Assembly (NCBI GenBank): GCA_012295275.1
Contig: CM022667.1
Span: 2,167,001-2,229,000, forward strand
Direction of reading: 5' to 3'
Origin: Chrysomallon squamiferum
Lineage: Eukaryota > Mollusca > Gastropoda > Neomphalida > Peltospiridae
Length of the DNA: 62,000 nucleotides
In this document: positions 1-34,777 of the stretch, piece by piece
How positions within the stretch are numbered: position 1 is the first letter of the stretch
Layout: each line of letters begins with the position of its first letter
Translations under genes and position numbers: made by a program
The notes under the pieces: model-generated
What the model was told of the DNA's origin: nothing
Seen by the model: only the letters and a program-made list of their open reading frames with translations
Database searches by the model: none

Positions 1-1530
1 ATTTTGTTTTTCAATTTAATGGTTTGATATATGAATCCAGCATGAACTGATTTTAACTCATCAAATTTTATAAACTCGAATGTTCATCTTCGTCATCATC
101 ATCATCATCAACAACATCATCATCATAATCATCTGGTTTTGCTTAGGGTATAGACGAAGTTCATGCACGTTTGTTTATCAGTTACTACTCAGTGATCCTT
201 CAGCTCTTTCTTTCTTCAATTCAGCTTCGACACTTCTGTTGTTTTCTGACGTAATCTCTTCCTTTTCTCTCTAGAGGTCCAGCAGAATGCAGGTACGGAA
301 ATTTCTGAGTTATCTTAGTACATGACCAATCTACACCGGTCAGTCCTTTTCAGTTATCTGCTACTGATGGATGGTATGCATTCTTGGTTTCACCAAGGAG
401 CTGTGAATTTAATTTAATTTAATTTAATTATAAAATTTAATAATTAAAAATAAATTTAATTTTTGGAAGTCACTGAAGCTGAAAACAATGTTTTTTAATC
501 GTATCTGTCAGCGGACCGGGATCATGTGATCTTCTGGAAAGTTAAAAAGAACACGTCTGTCGTTTCTTTGTCACAGCTGTGCAGTGTTACTTCTGCATCC
601 TTTCAGTATCTGTTACAACTAAGATAATCTTTAAATTTGCTGGCTGGACCTAACTTTAGATGTATGACAAACAATTATTCATGCTGGTAATTCTTTTGGC
701 ATATTTCGTTACAAAACCATTACCCTGTCATGTCATGGACACAAACTCTGTCCTAGCAAGGAAATTCGGACTAAAACAAACGAAGTCGATTGAAACACTT
801 CTCTTCTAGTATTTGATGGTCCAAAGAATACTCACAATAAAAAGTGATGGATACATTATCAACTGGGTAGTCGCAGAACTCAAGAAACGTTAGGAAACAA
901 AATTCACTTTCATTATTTTGTTATGCAAATGGTCAAAAATTATAAATAAAACTCCATTATTTGTAGAAAAACGAAAAATTATCTTTGACAGATATCAACA
1001 AGTATAAAATAATTTCAAGGCTACAGAGTATCCTGAAAACAAGACTGTTAAGTCCTTTAAATCACCAACAGCTAACTGGCACCCCATTTCACACAGAATC
1101 TAAACTATTTACGTGAGATGAAATTCTCTATGTACACAGCCATGCCTTTTTTCTAATTTTCTTGGCACTAATTTTCATTACCTGTGATATTTAAAGTTTT
1201 TCTTTATAACTAGGTTCATCAACAAACATTGAGGCTACTATCTGTCATCTCGATTAGTTATATTTAGACAACTGTAATTATACTTTTTTATACAACCCAT
1301 TCTGAATCATATTAGAAACATACATTAAACATATAGGTAGTAATATATAGTACACAGATAGTTAGTAACATATATTGAACATATAGTTAGTAACATATGT
1401 TAAACATATAGTTAGTATTTTAACAGCAATAACGCGAGCATTTATTAATAAATTACTGTTTAATTTAAAACATAAAATACAGAAATCTTGAAACATTATC
1501 CGCAAACAAATTAAAAATATACAACAATTT

Positions 1531-1556
1531 AATAATAATAATAATAATAATAATAA
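1531..1556. repeat. (AAT)n microsatellite
   Basis: Perfect AAT units read directly. Confidence 0.95.
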
Positions 1557-1643
1557 CAGACGTATTCTGTTGTGCACTAGGTCATTGGGTTAGATTCGGC
1601 ACTACAGGGAGATAAGTGAACTCACAACAACTGATGAACCCAT

Positions 1644-1654
1644 TAATAATAATG

Positions 1655-1706
<52 letters not shown>

Positions 1707-1741
1707 TAACAATAATAATAATAACAACAACGACGACAACA
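1644..1741. repeat. (AAT)n passing into (AAC)/(GAC) units
   Basis: About 20 AAT units followed by AAC and GAC variants; a poly-Ile/Thr frame across it is an artefact of the repeat. Confidence 0.95.
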
Positions 1742-2336
1742 ATCCACCCACATCAAAACAAAACATTTAAAAAGTGTTTGCCTGGATACAAGTACTTAGA
1801 CTATTACAAATGGAGTTAATTGCTACCGTTGTTTGAAAACAACAAATTGTGACGGTGAAGCCAGAGAATATGAAACGATTTATTACTGCAGTCATTATTA
1901 TCAACACCAGCCGCTTCTGTGACAGAAGAAAACTTAAAACGGTTAACGAATGTTTATTGCTAAAGAAACTGTTTTCAGTAGACAAAGATTATACGAAGAC
2001 GGAAGTAACTCAGGGAAGGAAATCCTATTCATGAAAACCCGTTAAACTAAACAATTTCATATCGCCAGAAAAAAGAAAGAAAAAAAATGTCTGTTTGACT
2101 CTGAAACTCGACTAGCTAATTTGAAGATTGACTGCTATCTGCCGAGAACAGATACAGATAGGAAACGATTTCTGGAGTAATTATTTGATAAGTTGTGCAT
2201 TGACAAAACAATATAATTAGCGAAAAGACTGGATTCCGAGAGAGTTGTTTATGAATACGAAAAGCTGATTTATAAATATGAATAAATAATAAATGTATCA
2301 ATGCAGTGACATTGATCTTTTATTAACATGACGTAT

Positions 2337-2339
<3 letters not shown>

Positions 2340-2421
<82 letters not shown>
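2340..2421. repeat. (GA)n microsatellite
   Basis: Uninterrupted GA dinucleotides, just downstream of the knot-peptide gene's 3' end. Confidence 0.97.
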
Positions 2422-2424
<3 letters not shown>

Positions 2425-2618
2425 CAGTTTGAATCAGTTTTTTAAAATGAATTACTACTATTTTAAATGTTTTGTAATATTAAATAAAATGTAATAATAT
2501 TTGTTCTTGTTATTGTTGGTGTTAATTTGTTGGTTTAATTTTTCTTCTTTCTTTTTTTATTTTTTCTTTATTTTATTTTATTTCATTTTTTTATTTGTTT
2601 TTTATTATTAAAAAAAAA

Positions 2619-2631
2619 TTATTATTATTAC

Positions 2632-2694
<63 letters not shown>

Positions 2695-2723
2695 TTAGTA
2701 TTTTTTTTTTTTTTTTTTTTTTT
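2619..2723. repeat. (ATT)n, (ATTT)n and T-run cluster
   Basis: Three low-complexity tracts in succession: ATT units to about 2668, ATTT units to 2697, then 23 T from 2701. Confidence 0.95.
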
Positions 2724-2847
2724 AGGTTTTAATACTTGTATATTAATATACTTAGTTAGTCGATTAATTAGTTATTTTATTTGTGTATTTGTTTTATCAT
2801 GTTGTACAATGAATTAAAAATACAAGTCAGTAAATAAGTTGCATATA

Positions 2848-2853
2848 TTTATT
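2848..2853 (-). terminator. Polyadenylation signal AATAAA of the knot-peptide gene
   Basis: The minus strand reads AATAAA about 82 bases after the stop codon. It is the first canonical hexamer downstream of the stop, so the 3' UTR should end around 2825-2838. Confidence 0.6.
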
Positions 2854-2934
2854 AAATAAAGAGTTCGTCAGATCTGGTTGTGAAGAAAATCACTATTTGT
2901 CTCTTCAGCGTTGATGACGACTTTCTGTTGTGAT

Positions 2935-3030
2935 TTAACGGCATGTGAGATACATGCCCGTACCTTGACAACGTCCACTACAACATCTCCTCAGACTGTT
3001 TCTGTTGCATCGATTACCACGTCTGATACA
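2935..3030 (-). CDS. Knot-peptide gene, exon 4: second cystine knot and stop
   Basis: The exon starts at a cysteine codon after a T-rich acceptor ending in TAG. It encodes 31 residues and a TAA stop (2937-2935). Cysteines are at exon positions 1, 8, 16, 17, 21 and 30. The first 17 positions match the first knot in cysteine spacing and in several residues (a C-x-R-x-G start and Arg-Arg just before the Cys pair). The last loop is longer (8 residues versus 4). Confidence 0.82.
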   Translation of the reverse strand, partial: CIRRGNRCNRNSLRRCCSGRCQGTGMYLTCR

Positions 3031-3772
3031 CTAAAAAAATATATAAAAACAGTATAAGTATGAATGTTTATCTGTATATCTATCCATATATCCACCTACG
3101 TATACATATTTTTATATATAGATATATATATATGACAAACATATATTACACACAGACAGACACACACACACACACATATATATGTAGATATAAATGCATG
3201 AACGTAGGTAGATAAGGATGTAAGTATTTACAGATTTAGAGACATTAACGGTAAACTGGTAAATAGATTCACACATTAGATAAATATATAGAGACATATA
3301 GACAGATAGATATATTGATATATATAGACAGACGGACAAAGAGAGAGATAAATAGGTAGGTAGATAGATTTATTTATTTATTTATTTATTTATTTGTTTG
3401 TTTGTTTGTTTGTTTGTTTATTGATCTGAAAATTGCGAACGTTACTAAAATATTTAAATAATGTTTTCTATAACATACTAACAAAACGTTTTGTTTGTAA
3501 AACTTAAGATTTTTAAAAATATAAACTTACACCTAAACCGCCGTTGTTTCCGTAACTACATCTGTTCTGTTGACATCTCAGAGTACCACAGCAACGACGT
3601 TGTCCTAAAGTTTGACACCACTGTCCTTGACGTACACACTGTAATTTTAATAGGTTAGAAATGTTAATGAGTTCAATTTTATTTTCTTACTTATTTACTT
3701 TCTTTCGTGCTGACTTAGTTACTTACTTTCTTTCTTACTTGTTTATATACTAACTTACTTGTTTTCTTATAT

Positions 3773-3868
<96 letters not shown>

Positions 3869-4181
3869 TCAAATAGGTAGTTAGGTAGCTAACTAGACAG
3901 ATAATAACAGAGATACAGATATACAAAAAGACTCTCTCTCTCTCTTTCTCTCTTTTTTTCTGCCCTCTCAGATACTCTACATGTTTAAACTGACAATATG
4001 AGTAGATAATGAATGACTGAAAAGAAATACTTTTCAAGTAAAGAAAAATAAGTGGCATCGCTGAAACTTTATCCTAAACAAACATCTGTGCATTAGAGAA
4101 ATCTCTTACATTGTAATTGTTGCTAAAAGCAAAAGCTGAAACTGCCATCGATACGAGAAGCCATAGTATCATGTACTGCAT
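2935..4181 (-). CDS. Secreted double cystine-knot (ICK-like) peptide precursor, 3 coding exons
   Basis: Coding exons, in transcription order, are 4181-4110, 3638-3531 and 3030-2935. All junctions are phase 0 with GT-AG sites (donors GTAAGA and GTAAGT; acceptors TACAG and TTTAG). The product is 91 residues. Residues 1-18 form a signal peptide with a hydrophobic core and an A-x-A cleavage site; six linker residues follow. Knot 1 has spacing C-x6-C-x7-CC-x4-C-x4-C and knot 2 has C-x6-C-x7-CC-x3-C-x8-C, one residue before the stop. The C-C-CC-C-C order is that of inhibitor cystine knots, found in venom peptides, ion-channel modulators, antimicrobial peptides and some neuropeptides. The role here is unknown; a toxin is possible but not shown. 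There is no pro-region or dibasic site between signal and knot 1. Six Arg plus Gln/Asn make knot 2 very basic. The two knots align with each other, indicating internal duplication. The gene model is well supported; the function is not. Confidence 0.82.
3031..3530 (-). other. Intron 3 of the knot-peptide gene
   Basis: Starts GTAAGT and ends TTTAG on the minus strand. Filled with TA/CA and GATA-like tracts and a (TTTA)n(TTTG)n block at 3368-3420. Confidence 0.8.
3368..3420. repeat. (TTTA)n-(TTTG)n microsatellite
   Basis: Tetranucleotide units switch from TTTA to TTTG near 3395. Confidence 0.93.
3531..3638 (-). CDS. Knot-peptide gene, exon 3: first cystine knot
   Basis: The 108-base exon starts at the first cysteine codon directly after a TTACAG acceptor and ends before GTAAGT, phase 0 at both ends. 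It encodes 36 residues with cysteines at exon positions 1, 8, 16, 17, 22 and 27. A polar, Gly/Asn-rich linker of nine residues leads to the next knot. Base composition is clearly less AT-rich than its surroundings, as expected for coding DNA. Confidence 0.83.
3777..3865. repeat. (GA)n microsatellite in intron 2 of the knot-peptide gene
   Basis: About 44 GA units; on the transcribed strand this is a long CT (polypyrimidine) tract. A shorter CT tract in the opposite sense lies at 3931-3953. Confidence 0.97.
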
Positions 4182-4187
4182 TGTGAT
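4110..4187 (-). CDS. Knot-peptide gene, exon 2: signal peptide
   Basis: The acceptor is a long pyrimidine run ending in CAG at 4190-4188; six untranslated bases precede the ATG at 4181-4179. Twenty-four codons follow: Met, a hydrophobic core (residues 4-14), and an A-x-A site giving predicted cleavage after residue 18. The exon ends at 4110 before GTAAGA, phase 0. If unspliced, the frame would read on for 11 codons to a stop, giving a bare signal peptide. Confidence 0.8.
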
Positions 4188-4616
4188 CTGAAAAAAAAAA
4201 AAAAATTCGATGAAAAAACAGAGTGAGTGTGAGGGAGTGGATGTGTGGCTCTGTAGCTGTGTTTCTCTGAACATTTGATTATAATAGCATAATAAACAGT
4301 TTTCGTATTTCTAAAACAGATTGAGAGAATCTGATCTCTTTCAGTACTTTTTTGTTTTGTATTTGTGTGTGTGTATATATATACTAAAGGACGTTGTCAT
4401 AAATACATAAATTATTAATAATTTAATACACGTGTGTAACCAATGTTTGTTAATGTGTGTATGGCTAGTTTGTCTCAGTAGCAGGTATGCATAGATGGAT
4501 GGACGAATATCTATATGAACGTATGTATTATGTATGTAGCTATATATATGTATGTAAGTATTTATGTAAATATGTAGGTAGATAGGAAAGTAGGTAAATA
4601 GCGAACTAAAGATCAT

Positions 4617-4726
<110 letters not shown>

Positions 4727-4757
4727 AAATGTTACAGCTAAAACATTTAAAACGTAC

Positions 4758-4786
4758 CTGTTGTTCTGTTGACTGTTCTGGTTATA
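4758..4786 (-). other. Probable non-coding first exon (5' UTR) of the knot-peptide gene
   Basis: A good donor (CAG|GTACGT) lies at 4758/4757 on the minus strand, about 25-50 bases downstream of a TATA-like box. No ATG lies between the box and the donor. Exon 2 has a strong acceptor just before its ATG, so an upstream exon is required and this one fits. The outer (5') boundary is an estimate from the usual TATA-to-start distance. Confidence 0.55.
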
Positions 4787-4808
4787 TTCGTCTACTGGTG
4801 TCTTGTGG

Positions 4809-4816
4809 TTTAAATA
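4809..4816 (-). promoter_or_regulatory. TATA-like box of the knot-peptide gene
   Basis: The minus strand reads TATTTAAA here, followed within about 30 bases by the putative first exon. In such AT-rich DNA a TATA match alone is weak; the position relative to the donor at 4757 is what supports it. Confidence 0.45.
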
Positions 4817-5110
4817 CTAAAATACTGTGGCCGTAAATGCCTCTATTTCAGATAACATCATACATATGAAGTCAAAAGTATCTCTATTGAAACATTTAAA
4901 TGACACTTCGGACAAGATAAAAAAAAGTTAATGAAAAATGTTGTATTAGTTTATTATTTATCTGTTATCTACCACGTATTAATTTAATATCTCTCTTATA
5001 AAGGACATGACCCGCATTACAGATCAAAGTTTTATACTGATCAGAATCAATATATATGGTTAAGCTGTGATCGCTAGATAATCGTATCGAAGCCATGTAC
5101 CTTCTTTTAA

Positions 5111-5130
5111 AAATAATAATAATAATAACT

Positions 5131-5173
<43 letters not shown>
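5111..5173. repeat. (AAT)n microsatellite
   Basis: AAT units with one ACTGT interruption. Confidence 0.95.
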
Positions 5174-5175
<2 letters not shown>

Positions 5176-6498
5176 CAGTCTGTATACATTTGTTTGTTGT
5201 AGTTGTTGTTTGACTGATTTCAATTAATAATGAACTATAACATGAAAAACATATATTTGAAAACAAACATCTGTGCGCCGCCATTTTCTTTTTGTAATGG
5301 TAAGGTCATCGTATATATTCATAATTTTCTCTTTTATTATTAAATTAGATCTGTGTGGGAGTGTGTGTGTTTGTGTGTGTGTGTGTTTTTTATTAAATAA
5401 TTCTATATATTTTTAATTTTTTGTTTTAATTTTGTTTTGGGTTTATTTCAGTTCATTTTATTTTTCATTTTTATATTATTCATTTATTTACATAGTGAAC
5501 ATATATCAACAGAAGGTTTTACATTTATAAATTTTGTCTTGTTTTGCAGTTACGTTAATTAAATCTGCCTACGACTTTGACATCTGTATGTACAATATTA
5601 TATCGTAATTTCTTGTTGTTGTTGTTTTAAACAGTGATACTGTCTAATTTCTTTTAATGTCTTCGTCATAAATTGACAAAGAGTTTGATGAATATTTACA
5701 ACTTCATTCAAACTGATGAATATTCGTGTTTTAGGGGCAAATCCAGGTTATCCTATCATCAAAGGGGCAACAGTCGTTATGGAAGAAAAAATATATTACA
5801 TTTCAAGGCGAGTTTCAGTATAATACAAACGCGTCGGTTGGCAGGGACAAAAATGAGACAGCAAAGCTTTGGGCGAATCTTTTATCCATTTTGGATTTAT
5901 ATACAGTTTTGTTCGTCGAATAAAAATTTTTTAAAATGGCTTTAATGATGAAATAAAATACACATATCAGATTTATTAATGTACACAACAAAAACCCTTT
6001 CTTTTCTCGATTTTTACCTGTAGCCTAGAGAGCTGGAGATATTATATGTCTTTCCAGCGTACGTCACGATCGTCAGAAATAATGTTTTGAGATCAGAAGG
6101 CTGGCAGTTGTGTCGTACAGTCGAAATAAACGAAATTCAATAACAAAGATATTTTCGTTGCATGTCTGTGATACTTCTGAAGTATTTTAATCAGTGATAT
6201 ATGAACTTAGTGTAAGTAATAACAGTATGAAGTCAGTAACATTTCTAATCAATTATTTGAAGCACACGTACACCTACAGAAAGTTCAAGATGTCTGTACT
6301 GTACGTTCAGTGCAGGAAGCCCGGTTGTTTTGCTATTTTTGTCTTTGATTAAAGAGTATTATTCTGTACTTTGTATGTGTATAGTGTTATTTGGGTTGTT
6401 AATCTAGGAAGTACAACGAGTGAGTTTCCATTACAAACAGTACTCAAGGAACTCGATATGTAGATAAATTGCTGTTGGTTTGATTAAAAACAAACAAA

Positions 6499-6523
6499 TA
6501 AATAATAATAATAATAATAATAA
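6499..6523. repeat. (AAT)n microsatellite
   Basis: Perfect AAT units read directly, preceded by CAAA and TAAA units. Confidence 0.9.
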
Positions 6524-6609
6524 AAAAGCGTTTTGATTCTTGCAATTGATATAGTTATTAAGAGACAACAATATAAATAAAACGAATATTAACAATGACA
6601 TTTTATTTT

Positions 6610-6611
<2 letters not shown>

Positions 6612-6679
<68 letters not shown>
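6612..6679. repeat. (GA)n microsatellite
   Basis: About 34 uninterrupted GA units. Confidence 0.97.
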
Positions 6680-6683
<4 letters not shown>

Positions 6684-6775
6684 GGTTTTGAAACTAGATT
6701 TTCTAAAGGTTTAGCGAAAGTGTTAGGGACATATTTGAATATCATTATATCTCAAGAAACCTTTATATATATTAC

Positions 6776-6830
6776 GATTAGGGTTATGTTTAGGATTAGG
6801 ATAGGGATAGAGCTAGGATTAAGATTAAGT
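6776..6830 (+). repeat. Degenerate TTAGGG-like interstitial repeat
   Basis: Successive GATTAGGG, TTTAGGATTAGGATAGGG and CTAGGATTAAG units; a decayed 6-base TTAGGG-type array. The sequence to about 6900 still shows GGTTATA-like remnants. Confidence 0.6.
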
Positions 6831-7595
6831 TGGATCCTTGGTTATAGTTATAATTTGGTTTATATTTATGTTTAAGAGTATGGTTATAACTAGGCTAAGG
6901 AGTCATTCGCTGTATACTATATAGAGTCAAATTGCTGATACTCATTCTTTGGAGACTTTTTGTAACAAAACACATTTCAGTGGAAAAAATACGTGTACGT
7001 ATATAAAGAAAAATAAAATACAATCACAACAACTTCAAGTGTTGACAAAATATTTATGTACTTTGTAAGGCATTGTTCTATTTGTCGTGAGAAAGATATA
7101 CATGCATATTTTTGCAGTTATATCTTTAACAGAATCGAGCTGATAGTACGAGGATTCTGTCTATGAATCCGAAACACGTGATTTTAGCTTATTAAAACGG
7201 AATTTTATAATTCTAAATGGAACACGGTATGAATAATCCTCTTAGCGTACCTCTGAATCTGGGTAGTCTTTCGGACATTCTTCAAATAAAGTAACAATAC
7301 TTCCAAATACAATAAACGTCTTTTCATATCTTGTTTATTGGTACAAAAAGTGAACTTAAAGTTCCTTTGTTTTATTTATATTATCTGTATGTTTGCACAG
7401 TATATGTAATTTTGATATTTCTGCACAAATAATTGTTAATGTTACCGAAACATTCAGACGTTGTTTTCTAAAAACGTTCGAACTTTAACCTTTATTTTGC
7501 TGATGCTCAACGACATTGGAGGAAAAAAAATATAAGAAAAAGAAGGTTCAGAAAGGGATTTATTTTTCTAGAAACTGACACGAGGATTTTACACC

Positions 7596-31247
<23,652 letters not shown>

Positions 31248-31619
31248 GTAAGGCATGTTCTTTTAACAGATGTCCCTTTCTTACAACCAAATCATACACA
31301 GATTGATCAGGACCAGCTTGGAATGGATGTTTCTAGAAACGTACTTATTTGTTTATTATATTACCTAGCAATGGGCCACCTAGGGCATTCAGACCCCCAG
31401 TAAAATGGTTCCAAAAACATTAGTAAAGAAAGAAAAATATTAAAGTAACAGGAAGAACAGAACATCTGATCCTAACATTCATTCCATCCATTAATTTAGT
31501 TAAGTATACCTTATACTTTTCTGCAGTATCAATATTTTCATTATTTATTTGTCATTTCACAATTTTTTGTTTTCTTGTTCAGAAATAGTGAACTGTATGT
31601 GTAAGTAAATGTTAGTGAA

Positions 31620-31624
<5 letters not shown>

Positions 31625-31664
<40 letters not shown>
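31625..31664. repeat. (CA)n microsatellite
   Basis: About 20 CA units. Confidence 0.97.
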
Positions 31665-31667
<3 letters not shown>

Positions 31668-32010
31668 TTCATACATGTATCTTTGTATTACACTGTTGTA
31701 AAAAGTCTTGTCTTAAAATATGACTTGAATGTGATTGCCAGAAAGAGAGACCCACTTCAGTGATTATGTAAAGATTATCTGTAATCTATAGCTAACTGAA
31801 ATACGATTGATAGCAACTTGCTGTGCAGAAAATGACTGAAATGACAAATCTGTCTTAAAACTGTCGATTCCCATTAGTGCCAGTTTGTAATTTTTAGCTA
31901 GCTATTTCCATGTGATATTTCACGATTACCCTGATTTGTAAATAATTACATTTAAACACATCAGTCTGTGTCAACTTGTGTCATGACCTAAGTATACTGG
32001 TGACCTAAAT

Positions 32011-32011
<1 letters not shown>

Positions 32012-32081
<70 letters not shown>
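32012..32081. repeat. (CA)n microsatellite
   Basis: About 35 CA units. Confidence 0.97.
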
Positions 32082-32082
<1 letters not shown>

Positions 32083-34740
32083 CTAATGAGATCAGCTTAT
32101 AATCTGACATTCCTATTTTATACCTGTGCAATGAATGACTAGTGATGTGTTGCTGCACCCATTTGTGACTTTTTCCAACATCCATCTAAGGCAAACCCCA
32201 TGACTCTGAACATTTTCAGTGACTTGATCTGTATCATTTCTGACTTCATCTGATCCCAGTTGTCACATGACATCTACCCTATTTTGATATGTATCTATTT
32301 TTAATATCACCTGTATCCATTTACTGATATGACTGTGTACACACTTTAACTGTGTAACTATAATTGAGCCTGTTACTCCCTGGTGTCTAATTTTCTTTAA
32401 GTTTTTATTATTTTTACATTTATTGGAAACACAATTCCACACTTACAACATTAAGACAATGTTTTTGAATATCTTGTATTACCACAAGATTAGTTGCTCA
32501 CATCCCTCTGGTTATTAACAGACATAATATCTCATTTTATTGTCTTTTTATTTTTATTATTATTGTTGGGGGTTTTAATGGGTTTTTTTGTTGTTGTTTT
32601 TGTTGTTTTTTTAAATCTTTTTACCATTTGTTTAATATACAAAACTAACATTCATTCTTCAGGAAATTATATTTCATCATATTTTTGCCATGATTTTTTA
32701 AGATATATTGCATGTGATACAAGGATTTAATATACTAGTCCATTAATGTTTCATCTTCAAGGTTTAATAATAGTAGTAAACATTAATATTTCATTAACAT
32801 TTCTTATATTTTTATTACTTTTTGTTACCAAAGGATATGGCATTATAGAGTCTTCACTGACATATTTTTTTCTCTCTCTACATTGAGTCATAAGTATTGT
32901 ATGGTATCTTTTTTGTTTTTTTAATAACTGATGTACCATGTTGTCTAGATGATATAAATCAATGGTTTCATAACATTTTGGAATTGCCATCCTTCTTTTC
33001 ATCTCAAGGACTGTCTATTCCTTTACAGACTTTCTGTATAACTATAAAGAATTTTTATATAAACTTCACTGTGAAAGTTAAAAGAGAAACTATAAATTAT
33101 TTTTATTGTATCTTATAAATGTCATTTGTGTTCTAAACTGGTCTGAACTGTATTCAGACTGATTTTCAAAAAATTAAAATATGATAACTTGCTTACTATT
33201 ACTCATTTTATTTATAACTTGTTTCTTTTTTAGAAAGTAATTAAGTTTTATTTCTTACATATAGTACGTGACTTGTTGCTCTCTCACATATACAGACACA
33301 GCACACAAATATATGCACATTCTCTCTGTTTCTGTTTTTCTTTGTAATGATAAAAAATAATTAAATTTCTAATGCAATCCACATGATCAGAAACTGAAGT
33401 AGTCAAGGAAGGAAATGAGATTTTGAGCTGTTAATTAGAGTACCAAAGAAAATAGAAAATATTCATTCACATCTTTTTTAGATGTAAGAAAAACACCATG
33501 TTTACAAAAAATCCTTTTTTTTTTTTTTTTTTACTTTATCAATAAAAGTGTTTGAATGTGTATTTGAAGATGTATGTATTTATCTGTAAAAGAAAAATTC
33601 GGAATAAAAACTAATGCAGTTTTGAAATTTTAAATATTTCCTCTCTTTGTCCATATATTTGTAGAATTAAAAGGGACTACAGTGAAAATGTTTTATTCTT
33701 GCCAATGGTCTGGACATAAATACACTTCTGTAATTATATAGTTCTCGCTGAAACGAAGACAACAAAATTGCTGTATTAAGAAGTGCAGCTGTTGCATGAT
33801 TCATTTAATAGTAAGAAGAATGGACATAACAAGAGTGATACATCACACATGTAGCTAATGAAAGTGTAACCATTAACCAGCCCATGAATTAGAGAAAAAT
33901 AAATTCATTTTAAAAAGTCATTAATTTCAACTTGTTTTCACTTAATGGAATAGACTTAAAATACAACAAGCTGTTTTCTGTTGGCAGGAGAGAGATAGTT
34001 AAAAGTATAAAAAAAAAAAGTATTGTCATTCGTGACTAATATAAATTTTGAAATAACTAAAATATAAATAATAACAGTAACATATTAATTATGATAATAA
34101 CAATGATAAAGATGATGTGATTGACAGAAGAATATTTAAAAGAAAAATCAGCACAATAATGTCGTCATTCTAAATGTAGACTGGTGTAGAAAGAAGAAGA
34201 AAAGAAAAACAGTAGTTTGCATCAGAATTGTTTTAGTTATCATCTTAATTATTTGAATGAACCTCAAATATTTATATAAACTACAGATTATTTTAAATGA
34301 TGTGCTTACTAATCTATACAAATATCCATTGTTCATACCCTTATTTTGAATTGGTTACAGCTCAAGTTAAGAAAGTAAATTGTGTTGCTATATATCAGCG
34401 AGTATCTGTTATGTCCTTAAAAATTGTACCATTTTACTTTGACCTTCTGTAATGTGGGCTTATAAAGAGAAAATGTAGAAGACATATTGATTAGTATACA
34501 TTGAATAACTTCTTGTACCTTCTGTATGTTTTTGAAAATCTTAAATTCAGTATCTAGATAATATATTTACTAAATGCATTTTCATTCTTACTAATAAATA
34601 AATATGAAAAGAGAAAACTGTTTTGATTTATTGTCTTGAGACTTTGTTGATTCCATTTATCTATTTTCCATTAAAGCAGGTGTCTATGTTTGGTTTATCA
34701 AAACAGTGATATGTGTCTTTCTGTGTGGCAAGATGAATAC

Positions 34741-34777
34741 TTGTTTTTATTTATTTATTTATTTATTTATTTATTTT
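34741..34777. repeat. (TTTA)n microsatellite
   Basis: TTTA units read directly. Confidence 0.9.

Larger units (their letters stand above)
1..2339. other. No gene recognised; AT-rich DNA with AAT microsatellites
   Basis: Short open frames occur on both strands but none shows a family motif or splice support. Bases 20-90 resemble 7157-7225 (shared TATGAATCC, GATTTTA and TTTATAA blocks in the same order), suggesting a dispersed repeat. Confidence 0.5.
4817..7595. other. Intergenic region between the two head-to-head genes
   Basis: Holds both promoters. AAT tracts (5111-5173, 6499-6523), a GA tract (6612-6679) and a TTAGGG-like block (6776-6830) are clear. The patch 5690-5940 and the patch 6030-6350 are less AT-rich than their surroundings but show no recognisable protein. 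The part from 7090 to 7450 looks like an old dispersed repeat. No TATA box is evident for DDX1. Confidence 0.5.

Noticed and set aside
274-291. Possible 18-base exon (TCTCTAG acceptor, CAG|GTACGG donor) containing an ATG
   Set aside because: Good splice-site look but no partner exon or protein match; such pairs arise by chance.
3777-4058. Minus-strand 102-codon open frame
   Set aside because: Mostly poly Leu-Ser from the (GA)n tract; it lies in an intron of the knot-peptide gene.
5673-5945. 90-codon plus-strand frame in a less AT-rich patch
   Set aside because: Residue content looks protein-like, but no motif, no splice support and no recognisable transposon domain.
6294-6356. Short frame with two cysteines and an ATTAAA next to its stop, considered as a further knot-peptide exon
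   Set aside because: Cysteine pattern does not fit a knot and there is no matching upstream exon.
6431-6745. Minus-strand 104-codon open frame
   Set aside because: Driven by (GA)n and AAT repeats.
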